From: Agrypnia vestita
Taxonomy: Eukaryota > Arthropoda > Insecta > Trichoptera > Phryganeidae
Direction: 5' to 3'
NCBI GenBank assembly: GCA_016648135.1
Contig: JADDOH010000178.1
Coordinates: forward strand, 434,001 to 498,000
Length of the DNA: 64,000 bases
This document shows positions 54,794 to 64,000 of this stretch, piece after piece (within the stretch, counting starts at the first letter, position 1; each line of letters starts with the position of its first letter). The notes under the pieces are model-generated. The model saw nothing but the letters and a program-made list of their open reading frames with translations, was not told the DNA's origin and did no database searches. A program made the translations under genes and the position numbers.

Positions 54794-55749
54794 CTATCTA
54801 GTATGCGTAAGACTATGTTTATTCAAATCCCATTTTCGATTGCAGGAATAATTGCACTGTGAACATGAAAATTTTTTCACCCCGGTATGCGTGAGAACAT
54901 GTCGGTTTAAACTTGATTTTTGGTTGCACGAATAATCGCACTGTGAACATGAAAATAATTTCTCACCGGTATGCGTTAGTAAATGTTCCTTTAATCGCGA
55001 AACTTGATTGCACAAATAATTGCATTGTGAACAAGAAAATTGTTTGTCTCCACTATGCGTAAGAACATGTTTCTTCAATCGTGAACTTTGATTGCACGAA
55101 TAATTGCATTGTGAACAATAAAACAGTTTCTCTCCAGTATGTGTAAACCCGTGTCTTTTTAAATGTGATTTGAAATTGCTGGAATAATTGCATTGTGTAC
55201 AAGAAAATAGTTTATCTCCAGTATGCGTTAGAAAATGTTCCTTTAATCGCGACTTTTGGTTGCATGAATAATTGCACTGTGAACATGAAAATTGTTTCTC
55301 TCCAGTGTGCGTAAGCACATGTCTTTGTAAGTGTGCTTTTTGATTGCACGCATAATTGCACTGTGAACATGAAAATAGTTTCTCTCCAGTATGTGACAGA
55401 ATATGGATTTTTAATTGCGATTTGTAATTGCAGGAATAATTGCACTGTGAACACGACAGTAGCTTTGTGCCAGTATGCGTAAACGTGTGTCTGTTTAAGT
55501 TTGATTTTTGAGTGCAAGAAAAATTGCACTGTGAACAAGAGAATAGTTTTTCCCTAGTATGTGATAGGACATGAATTTTTAAGTGTGATTTTCGATTGCT
55601 CGAATAAGCGCACTGTAAACACGAAAATATTTTCTCGCAAGTGGAAGTAGATGTTCGCGCACTTGAGGGTTTTTCATCGCTTAAAATGGTCTTCAATTTT
55701 GACTCCACGTCGGGGGTTGTCGGAGGTACAGCTGGGTTAAGCAAAAGAT
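54794..55749 (-). CDS. Zinc-finger gene exon 3 (all ten fingers)
   Basis: Acceptor TTTCATTGCAG. It encodes DLLLNPAVPPTTPDVESKLK, then a linker and ten fingers in one exon, ending HSLTHTR and TAG at 54796-54794. Beyond the stop, bases up to about 54700 still resemble a finger unit that has decayed. Confidence 0.88.
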
Positions 55750-57498
55750 CTGCAATGAAAGAAAAAATTTGATTTCAACCAGAGAAATAAAGCTTGGTAC
55801 ACAAAGAGATGCAGCGCCTCAACATTGACCCATTTTAAAAATAGCTCTCATTTTAGAACTGAAATACTGCTTATGTACTTCTTACCAGTGCGCTGATCGA
55901 CGCTCCTGGAAGACTTCGAGGACTCCTGCTTGATGTCAGGATACGATACGTCTATATCAGTGTAGGGAACTCCACCGCCGCTCTCAGCTGGAGACCACTC
56001 GACAGTCAGAACATCACTTCCCTCGGCAGCACGAGGTTCATTTCTACAGCCGAGATTGTAAGAATCTACTTCTGAAATTACAAATTAATCATTCGATGTG
56101 GAAGATAGCACATAACATGGCACCATGTATGTGCGTACATAATATGGTGCCATGTTATGTGTTCCCTTATACATCAATCAACATAATTTGAATTCTACTA
56201 TTTTATTGAGCCAAAGTAATTCACGCAGAAGGAATGTTACGCGCGAGAATTTTGATGTTCTTTATGGTTGCTGCACTGCGGCCATCAGAATAGACCAAGC
56301 GTAACCTCACAAATTTATGAGTACTTAGGCAGCCTCGAGGAGATGTTTCTAAATACTTTTAAACTGCCTCAATTGATAGAAGCATGACTGATTGATTTAT
56401 GTTTCGTGGATAGATCTGAATCGATGTGCTCGCCAAACAACTGCACTGTCGAGCACAGTACCTCTGCCTTAGATGAATTCAAAGAAAGTCTATTTTTTTC
56501 TAAGTTTTTTTTTTCTAAAGTTTTTTATTTTAATTTCTCCGTCATAAGACGATTGATCGTCTTACGAAAAAAGTCAATTTCTGCGTCGCAAATTGTCTGC
56601 GTAACGTCATAATGATCCTGACATTTTTATCTTATTTTAGTAAATAAAATAGTGGTCCAAGAACTAATTCCTGAAATTAGATGTAAAAGTTGATGGTGTT
56701 GAATTTCGCAATCGCAGCGATTGGATTATCTATTTCAGGACATAATAACCTGGTACTTAAATAACGACCAAGAGGACTGCTTACTGTACTATCATGTACT
56801 ACTCTCCTATAAGAGCAACAGAAGTTCCGGCCACAGTACATTTTTTACCTATATTAACTACACACAGCCGCTACAAAAAGCATCACAAGTAATGTAAATC
56901 TCGATGTAATTGAAATTATTATATTTTTATAACACTTCCATAGTGACTAGCACTGAAGTTGTGAAATATTGTCTCGCGAGAGCGCCAGAGCAGAGCAGTT
57001 ACCTGTCAATTGACGAATCGCCTAAATTCAAAAGAATTTTGAAATTTATTTTAAATTTTTCCATTTAATAGGTCCTACATATTTCAGGTGCGCGCACTCG
57101 CACAATTTAATTATAATTATTAACAAAAATAACTCCTCACCGGCGCGCTGGTCGACCATCCTAGAGTACTCCGAGCACTCCTGCTTGATATCAGGGAGCG
57201 ACATTTTTATATCTTCATCGTCGCTCTCGGCCGGGGACATTGGTTCAGGCTTGACGTCAGGAACGTCTGGGTAACCAGGATGCACTGTGAAATCTGGCAC
57301 AAACACTGCACCGGGTATTCCGAAAATGGTCCCTGCAGACATTTTCGATGGCGCTAATGTAGACTCCTGCTTGATGTCGGAGAGCGGTATATTTATCTCT
57401 ATGTAGGACGCTCTACCACCAGTTCTTTCATCGCCGCTTTCAGCTGCAAGCCCCGGCTCGAGCTTGACAGCAAAGGCATCTGGTTCACTACGATTCAT
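54794..57498 (-). CDS. C2H2 zinc-finger protein with ten fingers and SUMO-type motifs (three exons)
   Basis: Probably a nuclear DNA-binding regulator; no target can be named. Exons on the minus strand: 57498-57141, 56071-55886, 55749-54794, all GT-AG and in matching phase 1. The total is 1500 nt, 499 residues. The N-terminal 180 residues are acidic and carry VKLE (11-14), IKQE (42-45), VKPEPMSP (82-89), IKQE (104-107) and IKQE (166-169), all psi-K-x-E SUMO consensus. Residues about 223-499 are ten C-X2-C-X12-H-X3-H fingers joined by HTGEK/HTGDK linkers (consensus FSCSQCNYSCNQKS.LK.H). No ZAD domain is seen. ATG at 57498 is the first in frame. It resembles lineage-expanded insect zinc-finger families. 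Product class is certain, orthology is not. Confidence 0.85.
55886..56071 (-). CDS. Zinc-finger gene exon 2
   Basis: Acceptor TAATTTCAG, donor CACTG|GTAAGA. It encodes SYNLGCRNEPRAAEGSDVL then SYPDIKQESSKSSRSVDQRT, a near copy of the end of exon 1. It is too short for many gene finders because it has no start codon. Confidence 0.78.
56072..57140 (-). other. Intron 1 of the zinc-finger gene
   Basis: Mostly AT-rich. CACATAACATGGCACCATGT (56110) and its inverse at 56142-56162 form a hairpin of about 20-bp arms. No other feature. Confidence 0.5.
57141..57498 (-). CDS. Zinc-finger gene exon 1
   Basis: It encodes MNRSEPDAFAVKLEPG at the start and ends SEYSRMVDQRA plus one base; donor GCCG|GTGAGG. 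It contains two of the three related 'AES...I...DIKQE' modules. Confidence 0.8.
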
Positions 57499-58080
57499 GA
57501 TTAAATCTTACTAGTTTTGAGACTTTCAGCGAGCTCATAGAAAAGGTAAATAAAAACAGCTCTAGATGCGAAAATGGATCAAATGGTGGTCGACCATAGA
57601 CACGAGCGAGTCATAGACGAATTATATCATTAATTTGATTCATCGGAGTTTTTTCAATTCTTTCATTTTTTTAAGTTATCTTGATATACCGGAGTAGGGG
57701 GGGTGGGGTCTGAGGTGATATAAAATCACGGTGTCGTAAACCGGCCGGGAGATCTCAGATCTACGTATGCCGGCGGTTACGCCCTCCCCTAGGTACAATC
57801 AAAACGTCAGGTGACTGACTAGGACACTAATATCTCGAGGCGGGTGAAGGGATATAAAAATAATAAAATCGAAACAATTTTACAAGTTTCTATATTGGGT
57901 AAAGTAGCAAATGATCTACATAAAGCGAGGCAAAGTGGTAGTCGGTTTACAATTTAAATTAATCTTAATCTAGAGAGGGAAACAAACTATTAAACAACAA
58001 AAAAAAACAAAGCACATACAGGGTCTTATCTTAAAGTAAAAATGGGTGGTGACGGGAAGCCTTATTTGGTAACACTAGGC
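57499..58080. other. Upstream of the zinc-finger gene, no recognised feature
   Basis: It should include the promoter of the zinc-finger gene, but no TATA or known motif stands out. A G-run (GGAGTAGGGGGGGTGGGG) is at 57691-57708. Confidence 0.3.
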
Positions 58081-58089
58081 GAGCGGGAG

Positions 58090-58720
58090 AAAAAGTCTTT
58101 AAGCTGGTAAACCTATTTGCGGAGAACATGGAGGATGTCTTCTTCGTGCCGCTTCTTTCGGTCGGCGGCGGCTTCTGCTGGTCCTCCTCTGTGGATGCAG
58201 GCTTCTTCTACGGCTTCTGGCGTCGTCGGGGTAATCGTGCGGTCGTCGGCAGAGCGTCGGTTCTCCGTCGCGGTGGTACACTGCGGCGTCGCGGCGGCAC
58301 TGATACTTAGGCGTTTGCGGCGGTGCGTCACAGCACTCGGTAGCGAATGGCGGTTGTTGCCGTTCGCACTTTCGCTCCTCCAGGAGTTGCTAGAGTGATC
58401 GGTGATGCTGTTTTTACGGGCACCGCTAGAATCTCTAGCTTCTCCACACTCAACTCAACTCAACTCAACTGCCTTCTTGGCGGCTGGCTTCGCCTTATAT
58501 TCTCTCCCCGGCGACCCAGGGTGTGGTCGCGGGGACTCGAGGGGAAGCCTCCAGTTGGTCTTTCGCCGATTGGCTCCTTTGATGTCCGCCTCCGTCGTTC
58601 ATTCGTCTCTCTCGATCCCTCCTAGGTCCCGATTGACGCTATTGGTTACTGAACCCAATGTTGCCTCCGTTCCGCCCCCTATTGTTCTCCCAGTTTGCGG
58701 CTAATCTCGATGCTTTTCTG
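58090..58720. other. GC-rich, CpG-rich island of unknown nature
   Basis: The stretch is clearly richer in G+C and CpG than all surrounding non-coding DNA, with an (ACTCA)n run at 58447-58471. It has overlapping open frames of 60-100 codons on both strands, none of which I recognise. Two ATTGG/CCAAT-type words are seen (58569, 58640). It could be a promoter/first exon of an unseen gene, or a decayed transposon. Confidence 0.4.
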
Positions 58721-59105
58721 GTATGTAGGCCTAAACACTTTGTTATTTCACGAACGCTTTGTTCACTGTTCATATCCCTATCCCGTCACCAAAAAAAACA
58801 TTGCAAAATGAATTAAACTTAAGGAAAATATTACAGTACAAATTGGCAAAGGCGGAAAATTGAAAACACAAATTCGCATCAACACTTATTACCCAAAAAA
58901 ACAAAACTGCTTACATATACATACTTAATTAAATCGACACGCCAGATAGACATATTTTTATCGACCAGTTATTTCTACCATTATTGACTAATTACATGGG
59001 ATTGAACGTAGGGTTTCATTAGATCATAGTAAAATTCCTTAAGTATGCATTACAATATCAATCTTATTATTAAGTGTCAGTTTGATTCTTACAGTAGGCC
59101 TCCCA
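58721..59105. other. No recognised feature
   Basis: AT-rich; nothing assignable. Confidence 0.3.
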
Positions 59106-59109
59106 ATAT

Positions 59110-59222
59110 TTAACGTTATTTATACATTACATCATTACAGGTCAATCCTTATCATTAACATTGATTTAACGTTATTTATACATTACATCATTACAGGTCA
59201 ATCCTTATCATTTACATTGATT
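59110..59222 (+). repeat. 57-bp tandem duplication
   Basis: AACGTTATTTATACATTACA followed by CAGGTCAATCCTTATCATT occurs twice back to back, with one substitution near the end. Confidence 0.85.
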
Positions 59223-60780
59223 ATCTTCGATGCCTCCACAAAATCATTATTATTTCTTTTTTTTTTATGATAAACCGGACGGTATTTAAAATTTACCACT
59301 CCGCATATTCTCTTCCTTTCTTTTTCTTTTTAATTTTTTTTCTTTAACAATGACAACATGTACTTGATACTTAGTTTTATTTTTAATTTTAGCTTAAATA
59401 AAACAAGCTATCGTACTTCTTAGTTGGACCAAACATAATTGTCAATATGTGACATAGAGATACAAAACAAAGGGCTAAAATTATACAGACATCGTGGCAT
59501 TTCTTAGTGAATCAATTAACATAAAAACTTATTTACATGGGATACATGCTTCAAGCGGGTCCCCTAATGTTAATGTTCTGTATACATCTTTGTAATTTCT
59601 TTTGGGATTACAAAGTACATGAATTTGCATCAACGCCACTTTCCCAAAAGGAATGCTTACATATACTAACATAATCAAATTCGATAAACATTTTTTTTCA
59701 AGAAATTATGTTAAACCTTATTACTAGAAGAAAAATTAAGAAAACTTGGCGTAAATTAATTAATGTAACATTATTTACACCTAAATAATGAAAATTCTTA
59801 CTTCAATATGTAGCTGGATTGAATGCAAAACATTTTTTTTTTAGGACTTTCATTATACTAATCATTATCTTATCAAATCAGCTTTCTTCAACCCCTGGTA
59901 TAAGAATATAAGAAAAGAATAAAAATAGAGAACACTAAAAAAATTATATAAGCCACATTCCACCAGGCAGACAATTGAAAATTTTCCAAACAAGAATTAT
60001 TTTGAAACACTACCAACAACGGAAGTCCCTACTACAATTAACTAACTTCAGAATTTTCGTTATGTTTTTCTTTTTTTTTAAAGCGGACAAATACCAAAGT
60101 GAATGGTATATCGTAAAGAGTGAAATTAATTATTTGAGCTTTATTATCACTAGATTAAAACAGCTATTTTAAAACAGACCGACAAATCATTTTGCTTAAA
60201 CGAGTAATCAAAACAATAATTGCATGTTTACAGATAGGTTATATACCTACAACCTACAAATTTGTATAAAAAAAAACACAATATTGGGAGCTTGAATAGC
60301 TAATGACAAATTAACATTATTCTTAAAAATAATTAAAACTCACAAATTAACATTATTCAACTAGGTGTATGTAATACATGAAAACATAAGACATGAAAGC
60401 CTCGATCTAAAGTAATATTAATGTTTATTCCAACACGGCATTTACTTATTTGCAATTAATTAAACTATTTTGTTTCAACCCCGTGTGCTAAAATTCATTC
60501 TGCAGACAGATTTCAAAAGACTAAAAAGTCGGAATCTTATATCTCGTCAACCGTGTTACGTCTTTTCACGAGATAATATTCTATTACATTATATACTATA
60601 TATTACATCAATATCAAACATCGTCGGCAATAATACAATCAAGTTTTTTTCCTTTTATTACGATCAATACATTTTTTATTATTTGCTTCAAGTTAGATTA
60701 ATTCGGGATGATCTCGTTATTATTTCAAATTGCAATGTCCCGTTCACTTCGGTGCTTAATAATAGAATATAGAATAAATG
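59223..60780. other. No recognised gene
   Basis: Very AT-rich. Open frames at 59975-60172 and 60470-60772 (+) lack any family motif and have the Ile/Phe/Tyr/Asn content expected of AT-rich noise. Confidence 0.3.
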
Positions 60781-61720
60781 AGAAAACCACATATAAAACG
60801 AGTAACATCCACCTGCAGAGGTGGCCTGGGTTATCTAAACTATCATTACCTTACTTAAATTAAACATATCAGTTGCTCATTAATTAGGTACATATTACAT
60901 TGATATTATGATTCACCACTTTGCCTCAATTTCTAATTCGGCCTCTACCTTCTTAATTGATTGACCCCTGTAATCTTTATTGATAATGACCGCCTGGTCG
61001 TGCGTTGCGGGATCCTCGCGCCCTTATAATAATAATATAATTTATACGATCCTACATCTCGCGGAGGGTGTCGGCATGTGGGGGATCGGTATGTCAGCGC
61101 TTTCTAAAACATCTCTATTGTCTGTCGAGGACAATAGTAAGTTTACTGCGACGACTTTCGGAATTATTATCTTGTTTTTCTAAAAAAATGTCTTTCCCAA
61201 AACAATGGCGACTTCTCTAACAAAACGCAGCTTTCTAAACCGTTGTCCCATGTGTTCGCATTTGGCCAAGATGTTCTTTCTATTGTTTAATCGGGGTTAG
61301 AGATATACGTCCCGCTGCAAGAAAAGGTTTACCGTTTCTTTACCCTTTCGAGATGTTACCTAAGAACAAAAGGTTGCGAACGTATTGTCCATCCTAACAA
61401 AAGGCCGTGCACTCTTAATGTCTTCGGCGATGCCCAACGCCCTCGGCAACCCTAACTTTCTAATTTCATTGTTGCGTATATTTTATGGCGGGCTATCCTA
61501 AGGGCAATCGTCCATCGCAATGTTATTTTTTTGAACAGTAGGTCACATATTTCGTCCTCGAACAAAAGATCGAACATGCCGGGGCTGTTCTGGCTGTGAC
61601 CACATGGCGCGTGATTTTCGAAACATGGGCGCTTCGATCTCGGTGTTGCCCTAGGACAAAATTAATAACCTGGTTCGCGTCATATTCCGGTGCATCAATC
61701 TTCTTTTGGCGCATTTTATT
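60781..61720. other. Moderately GC-richer tract, unassigned
   Basis: The segment differs in composition from its AT-rich flanks and contains repeated CTTTCTAA words, but has no long open frame. The minus-strand 63-codon frame at 61714-61523 is unrecognised. It might be the body of an old retroelement whose 3' tail starts at about 61705. Confidence 0.3.
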
Positions 61721-61953
61721 TATTTATTTCAACGGTTACAAAACCTATTACCGTAATCTAATGTTGCACAAAATACCTTGTAATATAAAATGAGAATGTA
61801 AGTAAAAGTTAGTATAAGATAATAAAGATGTAAAATACAGAATAAATATAAAATAACATAATTATGACAAAAGTATAAAAAATAACAGATAAAAAATACT
61901 AATTTCAGAGTAAATATACAATAAGAAAAGTATTAAGAAGAAACAATATAATA

Positions 61954-63239
61954 TTAGGTCCTTACATATGAAATTGGGGTTTTGCCGTACTGGCAAATTT
62001 GATCTCAAATATCTTCTCTTTGGTTAGGAATTCCAAATCCAAATTTATACAGCTATTTACTCATGTATTTGTGTTTTGAAAATTATAATTCATTTGTTTT
62101 TTCCTCAATTGTTTTTTTCTTTGCGTCACTCAGTTTACAAAATGAAAAACTTGAAATATCGCGTTATTTACGAGTACGAGTTCCACCGTGGCACCAGTGC
62201 TGCAGAAACGGCTCGAAGGATTAATGATGTGTATGGCGACGGTGCCGCAAAAGAAAACACAGTGCGTTTTTGGTTCCAACGTTTTCGTTCTGGAAATTTC
62301 GACCTGCAGAACAAGCCCCGTGGACGGCCGGAGACCAAAGTTGATAATGAAGAATTGAAGGCTATTGTGGAAGCGGATCCATCGCAAACCACATCCGAGT
62401 TAGCTGCAGGCTGCGGTGTTAGTGATAAAACTGTTTTAATCCACTTGAAGCAAATTGGTAAGGTGAAAAAGCTTGAAATGTGGGTACCTCACGAATTGAG
62501 TGAAGAAAATCAACAAACGCGCGTTGACTGCTGCGTTGCATTACTCAACCGGCACAATAATGAAGGGATTTTAAATCGAATCATTACCTGTGATGAAAAG
62601 TGGATCCTGTACGATAATCGGAAGCGCTCATCGCAATGGCTGAACCCTGCTGAACCAGCCAAACCATGCCCCAAGCGAAAATTGACTCCAAAAAAGTTAC
62701 TTGTGAGCGTTTGGTGGACTAGTGCTGGTGTCGTTCACTACAGCTTTCTTAAATCTGGCCAGACGATTACGGCAGATGTCTATTGTTAGCAACTGCAAAC
62801 CATGATGGAAAAGCTAGCTGCTAAACAACCGAGGCTGGTTAATCGCTCTAGGCCACTGCTGCTTCATGATAACGCGAGACCACACACTGCACAACAGACG
62901 GCTACCAAATTAGAGGAGCTTCAATTGGAATGTCTAAGACATCCACCGTACTCTCCGGACCTTGCCCCAACAGATTACCATTTTTTTCGAAATTTGGATA
63001 ACTTCTTGCAAAGGAAAAAATTCAACTCCGATGGGGCAGTCCAAACCGCCTCCAAAGATTTTATTGATTCCCGTCCGAATGGTTTTTTTAGTAAAGGGAT
63101 CGATGAACTACCTATGAGATGGCAAAAGTGCATAGATAGCAATGGTACATACTTTGATTAAATAAATATATTATAATAAAAAAAAATCGGCTTTATGTCC
63201 CTCCCATACTAAACGCCAATTTCATATGTAAGGACCTAA
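61954..63239 (+). mobile_element. Mariner-family transposon, almost intact
   Basis: It has 25-bp or longer perfect inverted ends starting TTAGGTCCTTACATATGAAA, with TA target duplications at 61952-61953 and 63240-63241. Total length is 1286 bp, the normal mariner size. It holds one transposase gene in a single frame, interrupted once by TAG. Perfect ends and an otherwise full frame point to recent insertion. Confidence 0.92.
62142..63161 (+). pseudogene. Mariner transposase, one in-frame stop
   Basis: This is the DD34D DNA-cutting and joining enzyme of Tc1/mariner elements. From MKNLKYRVIYEYEFHRG the protein shows the N-terminal helix-turn-helix pair, then WVPHEL, the first Asp in TCDEKW, the second in HDNARPH and the third in YSPDLAPTDYHFF. 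There are 34 residues between the last two Asp. All three catalytic residues are present. A TAG at 62787-62789, just after TADVYC, cuts it at residue 215. The frame then continues without loss to TAA at 63159, so the full length would be about 339 residues against about 345 in the family. The start at 62142 is preferred over the upstream in-frame ATG at 62076 because homologues begin there. Confidence 0.9.
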
Positions 63240-63400
63240 TATATTCAATAGTATGAAAATTTATGTAATTATGAAACAACAGGTTAGAAACTAAAACGAT
63301 ATAAAATACAGAGTAAAAATAAATTAACAAAGATAAAAAATATTGATAATAACAGAGTAAATATACAATAACAAAAGTATTAAGAAGAAGGATAAAATTT

Positions 63401-64000
63401 CTATTGTAACGGATTCCCGCTACGCTACGAGAATGGAAACGGTAATCCGATTCCATTCTCCGTTATCAAGAGACAACACCACTTTTTTAGCTTTCTTTGC
63501 TTTTTATTTCTCATTCAAAAGTTTTCTTATTTCTTCATCCCATCAAGCATAAATTTTCTTTCCCCCTCGGCAGACATACTTTGATATTAAAAAAACTCGC
63601 TTTGTTAGTTTTTTAGTTAGTTAGCTAAATTAGTATGGTCCCACGCCCTTTCAATCCCTGGATCATATTTTTTTAATTCTTTTCAAAACAAATATCTATT
63701 CTGGACCAAATATTTTGTTAACATTTTTTAATATCTTTTCGTATTTTTATCTTAAGTGCACGTCACTGCATAGTGGCACTTGAGAAACAAGGATAATTAA
63801 AAATTACCAAGATTCTCATAATATTAACTTCTGTAACGTAAACAGTAAAAACTTCTGTAACATAAACGTGAAAAAATTAATTAACAAAACACGTCGACAA
63901 TGAAATAAAAGTATTCCACCCATCACTAGTACTGCCTTGCAAGGCGCACAAGTGCAAGAGAGAGCTCCATCAAACCTCTCATTAATTAGTTTTACAACCA
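63401..64000. other. No recognised gene
   Basis: A small hairpin pairs GAATGGAAACGGTAATCCG (63431-63449) partly with CGGATTCCCGCTACGC and CCATTCTCCGTTA words nearby. A TTAGTTAGTTAG run is at 63612-63625. Otherwise AT-rich. Confidence 0.3.

Larger units (their letters stand above)
61705..63400 (-). repeat. LINE-tail-like tract, duplicated around the mariner
   Basis: The minus-strand end reads CCGTTGAAATAAATAAATAA (about 61735-61713). A segment with AGAGTAAATATACAATAA and AAGTATTAAGAAGAA occurs just left of the mariner (61908-61943) and again to its right (63352-63390), next to ATAAAATACAGA(A/G)TAAA words. The mariner thus landed inside a tandemly repeated AT-rich tract. Confidence 0.5.

Noticed and set aside
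58113..58331. Arg/Ala-rich protein (72 codons, minus strand)
   Set aside because: Composition follows the local GC-rich DNA; several frames are open at once and none has a known motif.

Overview
The window looks like AT-rich nuclear DNA of an insect, most likely a moth or butterfly. That rests on split genes with GT-AG introns, an arthropod octopamine receptor, an insect-type V-ATPase accessory subunit, a C2H2 zinc-finger gene with short 'IKQE' modules, and a dense crowd of insect-type transposons (mariner, Helitron, hAT-like, pogo, LINE). The order is inferred from the general look of the repeats, not shown by a diagnostic sequence.

Three host genes can be supported. (1) On the + strand, the last two recognisable coding exons of an alpha-adrenergic-like octopamine receptor (OAMB/OctalphaR type) lie at 15437-15605 and 23762-25034, separated by an 8.2 kb intron full of repeats. 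The exons for transmembrane segments 1-5 are not in the window. The reading frame meets a TGA at 24525 but stays open, with coding-like codon use, for 168 more codons to a TAA at 25032. (2) On the - strand, a complete five-exon gene for the V-ATPase accessory protein Ac45/ATP6AP1 (VhaAC45, 385 residues) runs from 48011 to 38308; exon phases all agree. (3) On the - strand, a three-exon gene for a ten-finger C2H2 protein (499 residues) with several SUMO-type motifs runs from 57498 to 54794. A decayed zinc-finger array lies on the opposite strand at 50.7-51.8 kb.

Everything else is repeats or unassigned sequence. 0-15 kb: LINE 3' ends, Helitron-like elements, a pogo/Tigger remnant, a 72-bp perfect hairpin and minisatellites. 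15-25 kb: receptor exons, a 63-bp minisatellite and several LINE fragments. 25-38 kb: a gene desert of MITEs, foldback elements and LINE pieces. 38-48 kb: VhaAC45, whose introns carry a 1.77 kb hAT-like element with an 8-bp target duplication, a 593-bp foldback element and other insertions. 48-57 kb: Helitron-like/tRNA-like chimeras, the zinc-finger pseudogene and the zinc-finger gene. 57-64 kb: a GC-rich island of unknown nature, and a nearly intact mariner element (one stop codon in the transposase) inserted in a repeated LINE-tail-like tract.

The genes do not form an operon or an obvious functional unit. Octopamine signalling, organelle acidification and transcription control are independent host functions. 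The most interesting points are the in-frame TGA in the receptor, the tRNA-like cores inside Helitron-like elements, the two 34-4-34 perfect hairpins, and a template-switch-like inverted patch inside one LINE.
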